This document shows positions 17,379 to 26,457 of a DNA stretch of 64,000 bases, piece by piece. The translations under genes were made by a program, and so were the position numbers. Under the pieces are notes generated by a model, which was not told where the DNA came from, did not search any database, and saw only the letters and a list, made by a program, of their open reading frames with translations. Source of the stretch: Clostridium sp. BJN0013. GTDB taxonomy: Bacteria > Bacillota > Clostridia > Clostridiales > Clostridiaceae. The stretch's first letter is position 1, and every line of letters begins with the position of its first letter. The DNA lies in the NCBI RefSeq assembly GCF_040939125.1, contig NZ_CP162495.1:2604001-2668000 (forward strand), in the 5' to 3' direction.

Positions 17379-18290
17379 ATGTCCATTAATTATGCGATTT
17401 TAGGAATTCTTAGTTATAAGTCTTTAACTGGATATGACTTAAAAAAAATAATTCAGGAATCACCTTTTATGTACTGGTCAGGTAACAATAATCAAATATA
17501 TAAATCATTGGTGAGACTTCTCAATGAAGGTTTCGTTACAAACGAGGTTCATCATCAGGAAAGCTCTCCATCAAAAAAAATTTATACGATCACCAGAGAG
17601 GGATTGGCTGAATTGAAAAAATGGTTACTTTCTTCTCCTGAACCTCCTGAATTTAAAAAGATGTTTCTTATTCAATTAGCTTGGGCAAATCAACTAAGTA
17701 CAGATGAGTTAAACACATTATTATCAAAATATGAAAATGAAGTCAGAATGCAATTATTATTGCATCAAGAAAAGAAGCGCAGACAAACTTTTTTACCCGA
17801 TAGAACCTCTCGAGAAGTACATCTATGGGATTTGATTTATGATAATATAATCTCATCTTATGAAAATGAATTGAAATGGATTCAAAAAGTACAAAAAGAA
17901 ATTTGTAGTAATATTAAGGAGACAAATAGAATGAATTATAAAGTAATCGAAAGGAATAACAAAAAGTATATTGAATGTAATTCTAGTGAGACACTACTTC
18001 GTTCAGAACAGGATGCTTTAAATCTTACTGCTGCATGTGTTGAAAATAATATTTATCTATTAATGCTCCACTCAGAAGTACTTACTGATGATTTCTTCAA
18101 ACTTAGAACAGGCTTGGCAGGACAGGTGCTGCAAAAATTTATAAACTATCATGTAAAAGTGGTAGTTGTTCTAACAAGCGAGCAAAAAATTAAGGGTAAG
18201 TTTAAAGAACTGATTGCTGAATCCAATAAAGGAAATGACTTTAGAGTATTTAACAATCCTGCAGAAGCTGAAAATTGGCTTTTAAACTAA
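17379..18290 (+). CDS. PadR-family regulator fused to DUF4180
   Basis: Two-domain protein of 303 residues. Residues 1-175 are a PadR winged helix (AILGILSYKSLTGYDLKK) plus its helical dimerisation tail. Residues 185-303 match DUF4180 (LHSEVLTDDFFKLRTGLAGQVLQKF; ESNKG). DUF4180 is usually a separate small protein, and its fusion to PadR suggests a ligand or signal input. GGAGG precedes the ATG, which starts 15 bp after a perfect 38-bp palindrome. No cotranscribed target gene is obvious, so it may act elsewhere. Confidence 0.9.
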   Translation: MSINYAILGILSYKSLTGYDLKKIIQESPFMYWSGNNNQIYKSLVRLLNEGFVTNEVHHQESSPSKKIYTITREGLAELKKWLLSSPEPPEFKKMFLIQLAWANQLSTDELNTLLSKYENEVRMQLLLHQEKKRRQTFLPDRTSREVHLWDLIYDNIISSYENELKWIQKVQKEICSNIKETNRMNYKVIERNNKKYIECNSSETLLRSEQDALNLTAACVENNIYLLMLHSEVLTDDFFKLRTGLAGQVLQKFINYHVKVVVVLTSEQKIKGKFKELIAESNKGNDFRVFNNPAEAENWLLN

Positions 18291-18478
18291 AATAAAACGT
18301 AAGAGCATATTAAAGTGGACCCTATGTCGAGGACATTTGAAAAAGACGGACTAGAAAGAGAGAAGATTTTTGAATATCCTTGTGTCATGGAGGCGATATG
18401 ACACAAAGGCACTGGTATTGCATCTCCAACAGATACTTTTATCAGTACCTTTAAATTAACAGCATATCGATATAGCTT

Positions 18479-18832
18479 ATGACTCTAACTATTAGATTCT
18501 TGAATGAAATGTTTCGCACATGGGGAGATCATATTGATAAACCACTTGAACAATACCTTTTGGCAATGTATGAGGAGGAACCATTTCCCTATGAATGGAG
18601 TGAGCAAGACTTGTATGAACAAATCCGTAAGTTAATTCTTCAATACAATCAAGGGGAACTCGATATTACTATTCCTTCTGCCGAAGAAAGGCAAAGAGTT
18701 CGCTATGAAGCTCTTAAAGATAGTTATTTAGAACTTTTACGTGAAACAAATCATCTCAAGAGTATAATTAAAAATACAAGAGCAATACTTGATAATGGCT
18801 GTAAAGCCTCATCAGATGATGAGATATTTTAA
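18479..18832 (+). CDS. Hypothetical acidic protein next to the IS3 element
   Basis: Frame of 117 residues with a plausible soluble composition (MFRTWGDHIDKPLEQYLLAM; a C-terminal helical region). I do not recognise a family and no good ribosome binding site precedes the first ATG, so it may be a truncated gene. Its stop overlaps the stop of the convergent IS3 orfB by 4 bases, so the insertion may have altered its 3' end. The 180 bp upstream hold no gene. Confidence 0.4.
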   Translation: MTLTIRFLNEMFRTWGDHIDKPLEQYLLAMYEEEPFPYEWSEQDLYEQIRKLILQYNQGELDITIPSAEERQRVRYEALKDSYLELLRETNHLKSIIKNTRAILDNGCKASSDDEIF

Positions 18833-19154
18833 ACTTTTATAGGATATTCCCCAGTTTCCAGATATCTAAAATATTGATTTGGTGATAGCTTGGCCAAATT
18901 CCATTGATAACGATCATTATTATAATAGTCCATATAATTATCAACTTCTTGCTTAAGTTCATCGAAGGTACTACACTTATCAATATGTATTTCATCTTTC
19001 ATATGTCCGAAGAAGGATTCTTGAGGGGCATTATCCTAGCAGTTCCCCCTTCTGGACATAGATTGCCTAATTTCTTCTTTTAGTATAAGCTCTTGGAACT
19101 TAATGCTGGTATAATCGATTAAGAAAAAGAGATTGCTCCCTTTCCCTCATCTAA

Positions 19155-19189
19155 GAACCGTACGTGAGAGTTTCCCGCTCATACGGCTC
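19155..19189 (-). ncRNA. Group II intron domain V
   Basis: On the minus strand the 35-base segment begins GAGCCGTATGAG and ends CTCTCACGTACGGTTC with a GGGAAA-type loop. It has the conserved catalytic hairpin shape of domain V. Domain VI follows with a purine-rich stem before the 3' splice site at 19114/19113. Confidence 0.88.
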
Positions 19190-19207
19190 AAGCATTTCTT
19201 CACCCTT

Positions 19208-20691
19208 TCAGGCAGCAACAAATGTATGCAGTTTTATCTTTCTTTTATCAAAATAGTCCTTGTCTAAGAAAGGTGTTTTTATGATCTGCAATTTTGGATA
19301 TCTGACGATTTTAATCCGTCTCAAATTAATTAGACTGTACTCGTCCGTCTTGAAAAGCCATCTTTTCCAACCTTTTTCATGCCAGTATTTATTTAGTCTC
19401 CACCATTTGTTCTTATTTGGGTGTCTATGTTTTGCCCATTGCTGTAGTAAGTGATAAAGGGTGTTGTTAATATTTGAAAAGGCTTTACTAGCAACCACGT
19501 GTTTGTGATAATTTGTCCAGCCTCTTATGACTTGATTAAGCCTTCTTATTAAGTCAGATTGGGTGCTAGCTTTCCCCTCCTTAAGGATTATTGTGGAACA
19601 TCTCCTAATTATGTTTTTAATAGAACTTTTAGAAGGTTTAACTATTAATTTCCCACTGTATTTCTTAAATGTCCAGCCAAGAAAGTCAAACCCTTTGTCG
19701 ATATGTGTGATTGTAGTCTTTTCTTCTGATAGTGTTAGACCTCTTGATTGGAGGAATTGACTAACAGTAGTTTTAAGTTCTTCAGCAATTTCTTTTGAGT
19801 TTGCAGTAATAACAAAATCATCAGCATACCGAATCAAGTTCACTTTAGTTTTGGCTCTGTAATGATTTTCTATTTTACCTTTTGAATTTCTATGATATTT
19901 ATCTTGAATCACTTTTTCGAGTCCATCTAATGTCATATTTGCATATATACTTGAGATTGCACCGCCTTGTGGCGACCCTGTTTCCGTTGGGAACAGCTTT
20001 TCTTCATATATATATCCCGATTTTAGGAACTGCTTCATAATAATTTTATCCATTGGTATATTGTTTTGTAACCATTCATGGTTAATGTTATCAAAGCAAC
20101 CTTTAATATCGCCTTCAAGTATCCATGTCGGAGAACACTTTCTAGCTAATACACAAAATATCTGCTCACAGGCATCTTTTGCACTTCGTCCACGGCGGAA
20201 TTCAAAGGAAATGGAATCACCTTTTGTTTCTGCGATTGGCTCAAGCGCTAGTGCATATAATGTTTGCATTGCTCTATCATACATTGTTGGTATACCTAAT
20301 GGACGTTTCTGTTTTTTACCTTTCTTTTCGATGTATACTCGTCTTAAAGGTTTTGCTTTATAGTTTTTGTCAGTAAGTGAAAGCACAGCTTTCATCTTCG
20401 AAGCAGAGGTAGACCATAGTTTTTTGTCTACTCCAGACGTATTCTTCCCTTTATTTGTTGTTACTTTTCTTACAGCATAAGCCTTAGCTGAAAAAGAGTG
20501 GGTTAATAAGTATTGTAATCTTTTGGCTTTATTATTGTCCCCTTTTTTTTTGTTGCCTTAGCGATTCGGGTTTGTAGTCTATTAACATCGAATTCAACTT
20601 GTTTCCAGTCAATTGTTTCCCATTGAAATTCAAGTGATTTCGTGTCTTTTAGTCTCTCGGTTTTATCCGTCGTTGAATTACTAAAATTCAT
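19208..20691 (-). pseudogene. ltrA: Group II intron reverse transcriptase/maturase, frameshifted
   Basis: Intron-encoded protein needed for splicing and retrohoming. The N-terminal part (20691-20503, EFQWETIDWKQVEF) and the main part (frame ending 19208) are in different frames. The switch falls in an A9-G4 run near 20543-20556, a one-base indel. The main part has the RT active site RYADD, the GSPQGGAISSIYAN motif and the maturase X region (LNQVIRGWTNYHKH). It ends soon after X and carries no HNH endonuclease domain. A sequencing error in the homopolymer is possible. Confidence 0.85.
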
Positions 20692-21845
20692 AAATATATA
20701 CTCCTTTCCTGCTAAGAAATACCATAGGATAAGTCTGCACTCTTTCGAATTAGGGCAAATTTTGAACCCTTATCTGTTTTCATTACAAAATCAGCATTCG
20801 CTTTTTATCCTTTTCTTCTGCCCTCTATGTCATTTCGCCCCTTACGGTTAGATACCTCTCGATGGAGGAACATATAGGGTTTACCAAGTTCCACATAATA
20901 CATAATTGTAAATGCCTTAGGAGTCATCTTTAAACCGGGAGTTCTTTATCCATTCGCATTGGTTTAACAGTTGGCCTTTGCTCGACTCCTTACCATTTTG
21001 GTCAAAGCGTTTCAGCCTATTTCGCTTTCTCCAGCGTAACGATTCCTACAATGATTCACTTTACGTTCTCCATAGCATTCTTACTCTAGCAGTTGTCCCA
21101 GCTTAGGCTACTCGAACTTCCACATTGTCTCGTGAGCTTTCTAACCCAAACGTTACCATTCACGCTAGTCACGATAGAGTTACCCCGAATGGATGGGGCA
21201 GTCTTACGACAATGTATTACGCGACTTCTTGTCGCACGTGGCATCCTTGATCAGAATGAATTAATGTTTCTTTTGTTAAGGAAATGCCATAGTCACGTAT
21301 CAATATATATACAGTTTCTAGTACAAAGTCAACTTCTAGGGAATCGCTTAAGACATATGATAATATTTGTTTTGTAAAAGCATCCATAATGGTGGAAAGG
21401 TAAGCTTTCTGGGAATTACCATAAACCATATATGTTATATCTGTCAATAAGACCACTCTTGCTCCATGCTCCTTAAATTCACGATTTAGAAGATTTTCAG
21501 CAACATTATTTGTTTTTAAAGCCTTCGCCATTCTCCAGTAAGGGTTTGCTTTTCTTATAGGGCATTTCAAATTAAATTTATTCATAAGACAGCTTATTTT
21601 CTTCTGATTCATTCGTATACCCTTATTCAATAATCGCATATAGATTCCACGTTTACCCTTATCATAACCACGAAACTGATAGGCATCTAAAATGAGCTCA
21701 AAATCCTTCTTATCCTGCTCATCTTTTTTGTTTCCTGCTTTCTCTGATGATATCCAATTGTAATAACCAGACCTAGAAACACCAGCACATTCACACAACC
21801 AGCTTATGTTCAGCAGATTATTGTCTCTCTGCAACATTTGCTGAA

Positions 21846-22295
21846 TTATCTTGAATTTTTCTTCTGGTTTTGCTTGTACTTCCATTGCGCCTGTCGGTCC
21901 AGAAAGTTTATTTTTTTTAAGAATTCATTTTCTTGTTTTAGATATTTAACTTGGTGCTGTAAACGTGCAATTTGTTCATCAGCGGTTAAGTCTTTTGTTA
22001 ATGGACGTCCAGATGCACCTTTTCTCGTGTCACTAAATCCTTGTTCACGTTTGCTCATCTTCCTAAAGCGGCGAGAAATATTGTCAATTCTTTCTCTTCC
22101 TAAAGCACTAATATCAAAGCCAGAGTTTCTTAATATCTCGGATGGTATTTTACCAGCCTCATATTCTGATACAAAGTATGCCCTAAATTCTTCAGTGTAT
22201 GTTATAGCCTTCGAGCTGGCGCTCTTTATGTATGGATTCTTTAATAAAGCTTCTAATTGTTCATCTGTAAAATATTTTTTCCCTATTATAATCAA
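21846..22295 (-). CDS. IS3 orfA, helix-turn-helix transposase subunit
   Basis: About 149 residues with a split HTH (YTEEFRAYFVSEYEAGKIPSEIL, GFDISALGRERIDNISRRF) and a C-terminal leucine-zipper-like coiled coil (ADEQIARLQHQVKYLKQENEFL) typical of IS3 OrfA. It overlaps orfB by 40 bp, with an A8 run at the overlap for programmed -1 frameshifting. No ATG is present. A TTG at 22295 overlaps an AAAGGAG box, so a nonstandard ATT/ATA start a few bases later is also possible. Confidence 0.82.
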   Translation of the reverse strand: MIIIGKKYFTDEQLEALLKNPYIKSASSKAITYTEEFRAYFVSEYEAGKIPSEILRNSGFDISALGRERIDNISRRFRKMSKREQGFSDTRKGASGRPLTKDLTADEQIARLQHQVKYLKQENEFLKKINFLDRQAQWKYKQNQKKNSR

Positions 22296-22321
22296 CTCCT
22301 TTAAAATAGTTTACAATAAAA

Positions 22322-22397
22322 AAAGACCCTGTAAAATAGAATCAGTTAAAAATAGTACTTTGTACGTTTTTTTAACTGTCTATTTTATAGGGCCTTT
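22322..22397. terminator. Long imperfect hairpin upstream of IS3 orfA
   Basis: Outer arms of 19 bp (22322-22340 and 22379-22397, two wobble positions) and inner arms CAGTTAAAAA / TTTTTAACTG. T-runs flank both sides, so it can terminate transcription entering the element from outside or leaving it. Confidence 0.7.
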
Positions 22398-22547
22398 TTT
22401 ATTGAAATAAACAGTTTTATTTTTTTACTGTCTAACGCAAGGACAGCATATCAGTTCTTAGTGCAACAGCCCTTTTTTATTTAACTTAATAAATACATTT
22501 ATCATTTAAGCTTATCATTTTATAATAAATAAATTTTTATAAAAATA

Positions 22548-22576
22548 TTGATATTACGACAATTGTCGTATATACT
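22548..22576 (+). promoter_or_regulatory. blaI promoter with operator between -35 and -10
   Basis: -35 TTGATA (22548-22553), 17-bp spacer, -10 TATACT (22571-22576). The spacer contains the perfect 16-bp palindrome TACGACAATTGTCGTA (22555-22570), a BlaI/MecI-type operator. This predicts autorepression. Confidence 0.88.
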
Positions 22577-22615
22577 TTAATTAAGATAAAAAATGAAAGA
22601 AAGGTTGATTAAGAA

Positions 22616-22978
22616 ATGAAGAAGCTTCCTAGAACAGAACTTGAAATAATGAAATTTATTTGGAGCAGAAAGGATAAAGTATCTACAAAGGAGGTAGCCA
22701 ACCATATGGAAGAGGTTTTAGGATGGAAACTCAGTACTACATCTAAAACTTTATCAAGGCTTGTAAAAAAAGAATTTCTTGTTACAGAACGAATAGGGAA
22801 ACAATCCTATTATACACCAATAGTAGAGGAGGATGATTACTTAAAATTTGAGACTAAAGATTTCTTTAATTATCTTCACGGAAAGTCATTAAAAAGTATA
22901 ATATCCACCCTTGAGGAAAGTGATGAAATTACTAATGAAGACTTAGATGAGCTTGAAAAATGGATAAAGAATAGGTAA
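22616..22978 (+). CDS. blaI: BlaI/MecI-family repressor
   Basis: Winged-helix repressor of 120 residues. It shows the family start LPRTELEIMKFIWS, the recognition helix region TTSKTLSRLVKKEFLV and the wing RIGKQSYYTPIVEEDDY. In the known system a membrane metalloprotease cleaves or inactivates it. Here the next gene, 5 bp downstream, is an M56 peptidase. A palindromic operator lies in its promoter. The regulated target need not be a beta-lactamase; none is in the window. Confidence 0.92.
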   Translation: MKKLPRTELEIMKFIWSRKDKVSTKEVANHMEEVLGWKLSTTSKTLSRLVKKEFLVTERIGKQSYYTPIVEEDDYLKFETKDFFNYLHGKSLKSIISTLEESDEITNEDLDELEKWIKNR

Positions 22979-22983
22979 TTGTT

Positions 22984-24174
22984 ATGAAAGATATTTTTTT
23001 AGAAGTTTTAAGAACAAGTTTGTTAGCGGGGATATTAATATTTGGAATAATTATTATAAAAGATAATTTTTTAACTAAGTATAGTCATAAATTCAACTAT
23101 TTTTTAGCTGTTATAGTAATTATAAGAATGCTTTTAATAGTCAGTATTAAACTTAGTATAAATATAAGTGATTTTACAAAAGAGAGTTACACTGATTATC
23201 ATGAAGGTATATATAATTTCACTCAATCTCATTTAAACAATATAAATATAATTGGCTACATTTATATTGGAATGCTGATCTGGTTTATAGGACTAATAGT
23301 AGTTCTACTATATTATACTTATTTTCAAGGAAAATTTTATTTAAAAATTAAAAATAATATGACTTCTGTAAAGGATATAAGAATAGAAGAAATTTTAAAT
23401 AACGAAAAAATAAATTTAAATATAACTAAGAATATAAGAGTGAAAATAGTAAAAGGAATTTCTTCGCCAGCTATAATAGGAATACTAAATTCTACAATAA
23501 TTATACCGGAACAAGAATTTTCAAACAATGATTTAAAATGGATATTTAGACATGAGCTAGTTCATTTTAAAAGAAAAGATAATGTTATAAAACTTCTTAT
23601 GATATTCTCAGTAGCATTACATTGGTTTAACCCATTAATATATATACTTAGAAAATTTTTTAATGAACAATGTGAGTTATCCTGTGATGAAGTAGTTATT
23701 AGTGACTCCGAAACAGAGGATATTAAAGAATATGCATTGCTTTTGGTGAAATCCGCTAGATATAAAAACACGCTAAAACTTTCTATAATGTCATCACAGT
23801 TAACTAATAAAAAAGTAAATATAACGAAAAGGAGAGTAAAAAACATGTTAAGTCTGAAGTCAAGAAAAAAGGGAATGGCAGCTGCTGCTATATCATTGGC
23901 TGTTATATGTGGATCTATATTTGCATTGAATATCAATAAGGTATCATCAACAGTTTCGGAAAATAATACCAATACTGTAGCTGAAAAAAAATCAAATCAA
24001 AACAATAATGATTATACAGGCAGAAGCGCAGTAGTAACTTTAGAAACATATACCTATAAAGACGCTCCGAAAGAATTAAGAAAAGAACATGAGGAAAACT
24101 GCAAATCAATTAATATAGAAGTAAAAAATTCAGATGTAATTGGTAAATTTGTTTCAGTAGTTTGGGATAAATAA
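22984..24174 (+). CDS. BlaR1/MecR1-like M56 metalloprotease without penicillin-sensor domain
   Basis: Membrane zinc protease of 396 residues. The active site is HELVH at 190-194 with a downstream CELSCDEVV motif near 225. Transmembrane helices lie at about 13-26, 38-57, 90-112 and 293-314. Classical BlaR1 ends in a class D beta-lactamase-like sensor of about 250 residues. Here only about 80 residues follow the last helix (VTLETYTYKDAPKELRKEHE), so the signal is different or unknown. It is cotranscribed with blaI and presumably inactivates it. Confidence 0.9.
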   Translation: MKDIFLEVLRTSLLAGILIFGIIIIKDNFLTKYSHKFNYFLAVIVIIRMLLIVSIKLSINISDFTKESYTDYHEGIYNFTQSHLNNINIIGYIYIGMLIWFIGLIVVLLYYTYFQGKFYLKIKNNMTSVKDIRIEEILNNEKINLNITKNIRVKIVKGISSPAIIGILNSTIIIPEQEFSNNDLKWIFRHELVHFKRKDNVIKLLMIFSVALHWFNPLIYILRKFFNEQCELSCDEVVISDSETEDIKEYALLLVKSARYKNTLKLSIMSSQLTNKKVNITKRRVKNMLSLKSRKKGMAAAAISLAVICGSIFALNINKVSSTVSENNTNTVAEKKSNQNNNDYTGRSAVVTLETYTYKDAPKELRKEHEENCKSINIEVKNSDVIGKFVSVVWDK

Positions 24175-24333
24175 TCTATTAATAAAGCTATTTGTGGTTC
24201 TTAAACTCGCTATATAAAGTTGTATTTCTTTATTTATAATAATTATATTTAAGTAAATATTTGCTTGAAAAATTTAGTAAAAGATTAAACTTATTATATT
24301 AGATGAAACTTTTTTTGTTTATAATATAGTACT

Positions 24334-24480
24334 TTGGCTTTAATTGAGAAACAAAAAGATAAAATTACTGTTATAGGAAAAAACGACCACATAGAGTCCC
24401 TTAAAACAGCAAATGAGGTTTCAAATAAGAAATATCTCCAAAATTCCATATTGGTCATTTGCCATAATCCCGGTGTATAA
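24334..24480 (+). pseudogene. Short coding remnant
   Basis: A 48-codon open stretch on the plus strand (IEKQKDKITVIGKNDHIESL, ending ILVICHNPGV) reads like the end of a protein but has no clear start or ribosome binding site. It may be a leftover 3' end. The rest of 24175-24498 shows nothing recognisable. Confidence 0.25.
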
Positions 24481-24498
24481 TACCATAATTTAACCCGT

Positions 24499-25827
24499 TT
24501 AGCTTAAGACATATGACTTCCACAATAGATTATAGTATTTGTACACTGGATTTTTAGTAATTGAATACATTGCATCCACAAGTTCTATATGCGTTTTATG
24601 GTACTCTATATTTATATTTGGATATTGATCTTTTTTTGTGAGATAAGCGGCATCATAAGCTGTCATATATCCTAAATCATATTTATATATAATCTTGAGA
24701 AGCGTATTATTGCAATTAATAAACATCTCATGGGCATTTTTACTATAAACACTGTCCTTTGTTTGAGATAAATCATAAATTCCAAGTATGGTATATATAA
24801 AACCATTTAAAGTATAAGATTTGGGATTAGTTATATATTCTTGAAAAAACACATTACTGCTTCCATCCAACTCTCTTGTTGTATCCTTTGTACCACCTTC
24901 ATCAACTGGAATACACATGAATTCATATGCTCTATTAGCAGCATCTAAATATTTTTTATCACTTGTAACTTGATAGGCACGAACAAAAACACTTATAGCT
25001 TGTCCTTGTGCTAAAGATGACACCCAGCCTGGTTCATACGCATATTCATTAATATAATGTTTAAATCTAAAATTAAGTTTCAATACACCTGAAGAGCTCT
25101 GTAGTGATAATAACTTGTCGACTGAATCTATAAACTTATTTTTGGTACCAGTACCTTTCTTATACTTTCCAAATTGAGTTAAAGAAAATTGTGCAATTGT
25201 TACAGGATTATAATAAAAGTATCCATCTCCTCCGCTTTCTGAATCATATTTAACCATAGGTAATCCATTTTCATCAAGATGTACATAATCATTTTCATAA
25301 TAACAAGTTTCCTCACTAGCATTAAAATAATCACTAGTTGTAGTATAATTGACATTATTTAAAAGTACACAACCTGCTTTTTTATACTCATCTCTCTTTG
25401 ATTTACTGTATTCTAAATATTGTTTTGTCTGCATCTTCTCCAATGTATGCTTATGATTGGATAGCTCTAAATAGGCTTGAGCTGTCAGTTCTAAAGGTTT
25501 ATTCGATAAAGAGTTACTTATAATAGCTTGATAGCCTTTACTTGCCTGCTCATATTCACCAATAGAATGTTCATATTTGGCATATTTTAATGTACTTTGT
25601 AGATTGCTCTTAATAATATCTACATTTCCCTCTTTGCTTTTTTTTTCTGGTTTGGTTCCTGCATTACATACAACTTTATTGTATCTTTTATCAAGAATAT
25701 TTATCCATAAAGTATGTAAGCCACAAATTAATAAAACTATTATACATATTGATCTGGCCATTTTCTTTTTATTAATTTTTAAATTCTTTTTTCGTTTCCT
25801 GTAATCTTTCACTTTAATATTTGACAT
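24499..25827 (-). CDS. Membrane-anchored D-glucuronyl C5-epimerase-domain protein
   Basis: Protein of 442 residues with a basic N-terminus and one transmembrane anchor at about 24-45, so the rest faces outside. The C-terminal half matches the D-glucuronyl C5-epimerase family (YYNPVTIAQFSL, EPGWVSSLAQGQAISVFVRA, SYTLNGFIYTILGIYDL). Residues 70-140 look like a tetratricopeptide helical repeat. In bacteria this domain is linked to uronic-acid polysaccharides, but the substrate here is unknown. GGGAG precedes the ATG. It stands alone. Confidence 0.82.
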   Translation of the reverse strand: MSNIKVKDYRKRKKNLKINKKKMARSICIIVLLICGLHTLWINILDKRYNKVVCNAGTKPEKKSKEGNVDIIKSNLQSTLKYAKYEHSIGEYEQASKGYQAIISNSLSNKPLELTAQAYLELSNHKHTLEKMQTKQYLEYSKSKRDEYKKAGCVLLNNVNYTTTSDYFNASEETCYYENDYVHLDENGLPMVKYDSESGGDGYFYYNPVTIAQFSLTQFGKYKKGTGTKNKFIDSVDKLLSLQSSSGVLKLNFRFKHYINEYAYEPGWVSSLAQGQAISVFVRAYQVTSDKKYLDAANRAYEFMCIPVDEGGTKDTTRELDGSSNVFFQEYITNPKSYTLNGFIYTILGIYDLSQTKDSVYSKNAHEMFINCNNTLLKIIYKYDLGYMTAYDAAYLTKKDQYPNINIEYHKTHIELVDAMYSITKNPVYKYYNLLWKSYVLS

Positions 25828-25910
25828 GATAAATCTCCCACTACTTTAGCTTTAAATTAGAAAGATACTTTATTTTTAAAGCATCTTTCTCAGTGATAAC
25901 AAATAAAATT

Positions 25911-26404
25911 CTATTTTAATGCTTTTTCTTTGAGTTTATTAAAATTTTCTTTTGTTGGATATGCTGTATTCAAACTCAGTCCTTTATCTATGGATTTTAG
26001 GACGTCTTTTTTATTTCCAGCTTTTATCTGTAAGTCCGCTAAATAATACCAATAAAATCCAACACCCGGCATTGCCTTCTCTCCATTTCCTTCTAAATCT
26101 GCAGCTAAGACCGCATCCAGCCTGAACCCTTCTCCTGATTCATCTCAACTTTTTGTGTAGTAGGTGCAATCACATTAAATCTGCTTAAAGGAGTTTCAAT
26201 TCCAACAGGAACAATTAATCTTATAATAAGCAAAAACCATATATAATATTGCCATGCGGCATTAAATCTAGTTTTAAGCAATCCTTTTATAATAAAAATT
26301 AGAATGGCTACTATGCTTCCCATAATTGATGATAAAACAATCATTTTGAAAACAGAATAAGGATTCACAAAATCACCTCTTTTTACTGTTTTTCCCTCCT
26401 CCAT
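25911..26404 (-). pseudogene. M56 (BlaR1-like) gene with its middle deleted
   Basis: The first 85 codons (26404 down) encode the first helices of an M56 protein (VFKMIVLSSIMGSIVAILIF, QYYIWFLLIIRLIVP). At about 26125 another frame takes over and encodes a C-terminal piece (RLDAVLAADLEGNGEK, YYLADLQIKAGNKKDVLKS) ending at 25911. The HExxH protease core is missing. A canonical BlaI-box promoter remains upstream. Confidence 0.7.
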
Positions 26405-26457
26405 ATTACAAATGTAGTCTGTTGTTCTATATTACTATTGTAGTCTCTATTTGTCAA
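26405..26457 (-). promoter_or_regulatory. Promoter with two BlaI boxes
   Basis: Minus-strand -35 TTGACA (26457-26452), 17-bp spacer, -10 TAATAT (26434-26429). Two direct copies of ATTACWAWTGTAGTCT (26405-26420 and 26431-26446) flank the -10. They match the ACTACA/TGTAGT operators of BlaI/MecI. The box differs from the palindrome before blaI at 22555. Confidence 0.75.

Larger units (their letters stand above)
19114..21237 (-). mobile_element. Group II intron inserted in IS3 orfB
   Basis: About 2,124 bp. The 5' end on the minus strand begins GTGCGAC directly after the orfB His codon, matching the group II consensus GUGYG. The 3' end follows a domain V and VI and restores the orfB frame exactly. 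Roughly 545 bp (domains I-III) precede the maturase frame, which lies in domain IV. The intron interrupts a transposase gene, a common refuge for such elements. Confidence 0.9.
18829..21885 (-). pseudogene. IS3 orfB transposase, split by the intron and carrying a nonsense codon
   Basis: The 5' part (21885-21238) encodes the HTH-like start and the first catalytic region (VLLTDITYMVYGN, TLIHSDQGCH). The 3' part (19113-18829) resumes in frame as YTSIKFQELILK, RQSMSRRGNC, stop, DNAPQESFFGHMKDE. Joining at the intron borders restores the IS3 rve domain (SDQGCHYTS, then SMSRRGNCWDNAPQESFF in relatives), but the usual Trp after GNC is a TAG stop. Even perfect splicing would therefore not give a full transposase. 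Together with orfA it would be made by frameshifting. Confidence 0.85.
18829..22397 (-). mobile_element. IS3-family element carrying an inserted group II intron
   Basis: Minus-strand orfA (21846-22295) and orfB (21885-21238, continued at 19113-18829) form an IS3/IS150-type transposase pair with an A8 slippage stretch between the frames. A 2.1-kb group II intron separates the two orfB parts. A long imperfect hairpin lies just upstream of orfA. Exact terminal inverted repeats were not resolved, so the limits given are minimal. Confidence 0.85.

Noticed and set aside
18310-18345. Possible IS3 inverted repeat (AGTGGACCCTATGTCGAGGACA)
   Set aside because: No matching partner could be found upstream of orfA and its orientation points the wrong way for this element.
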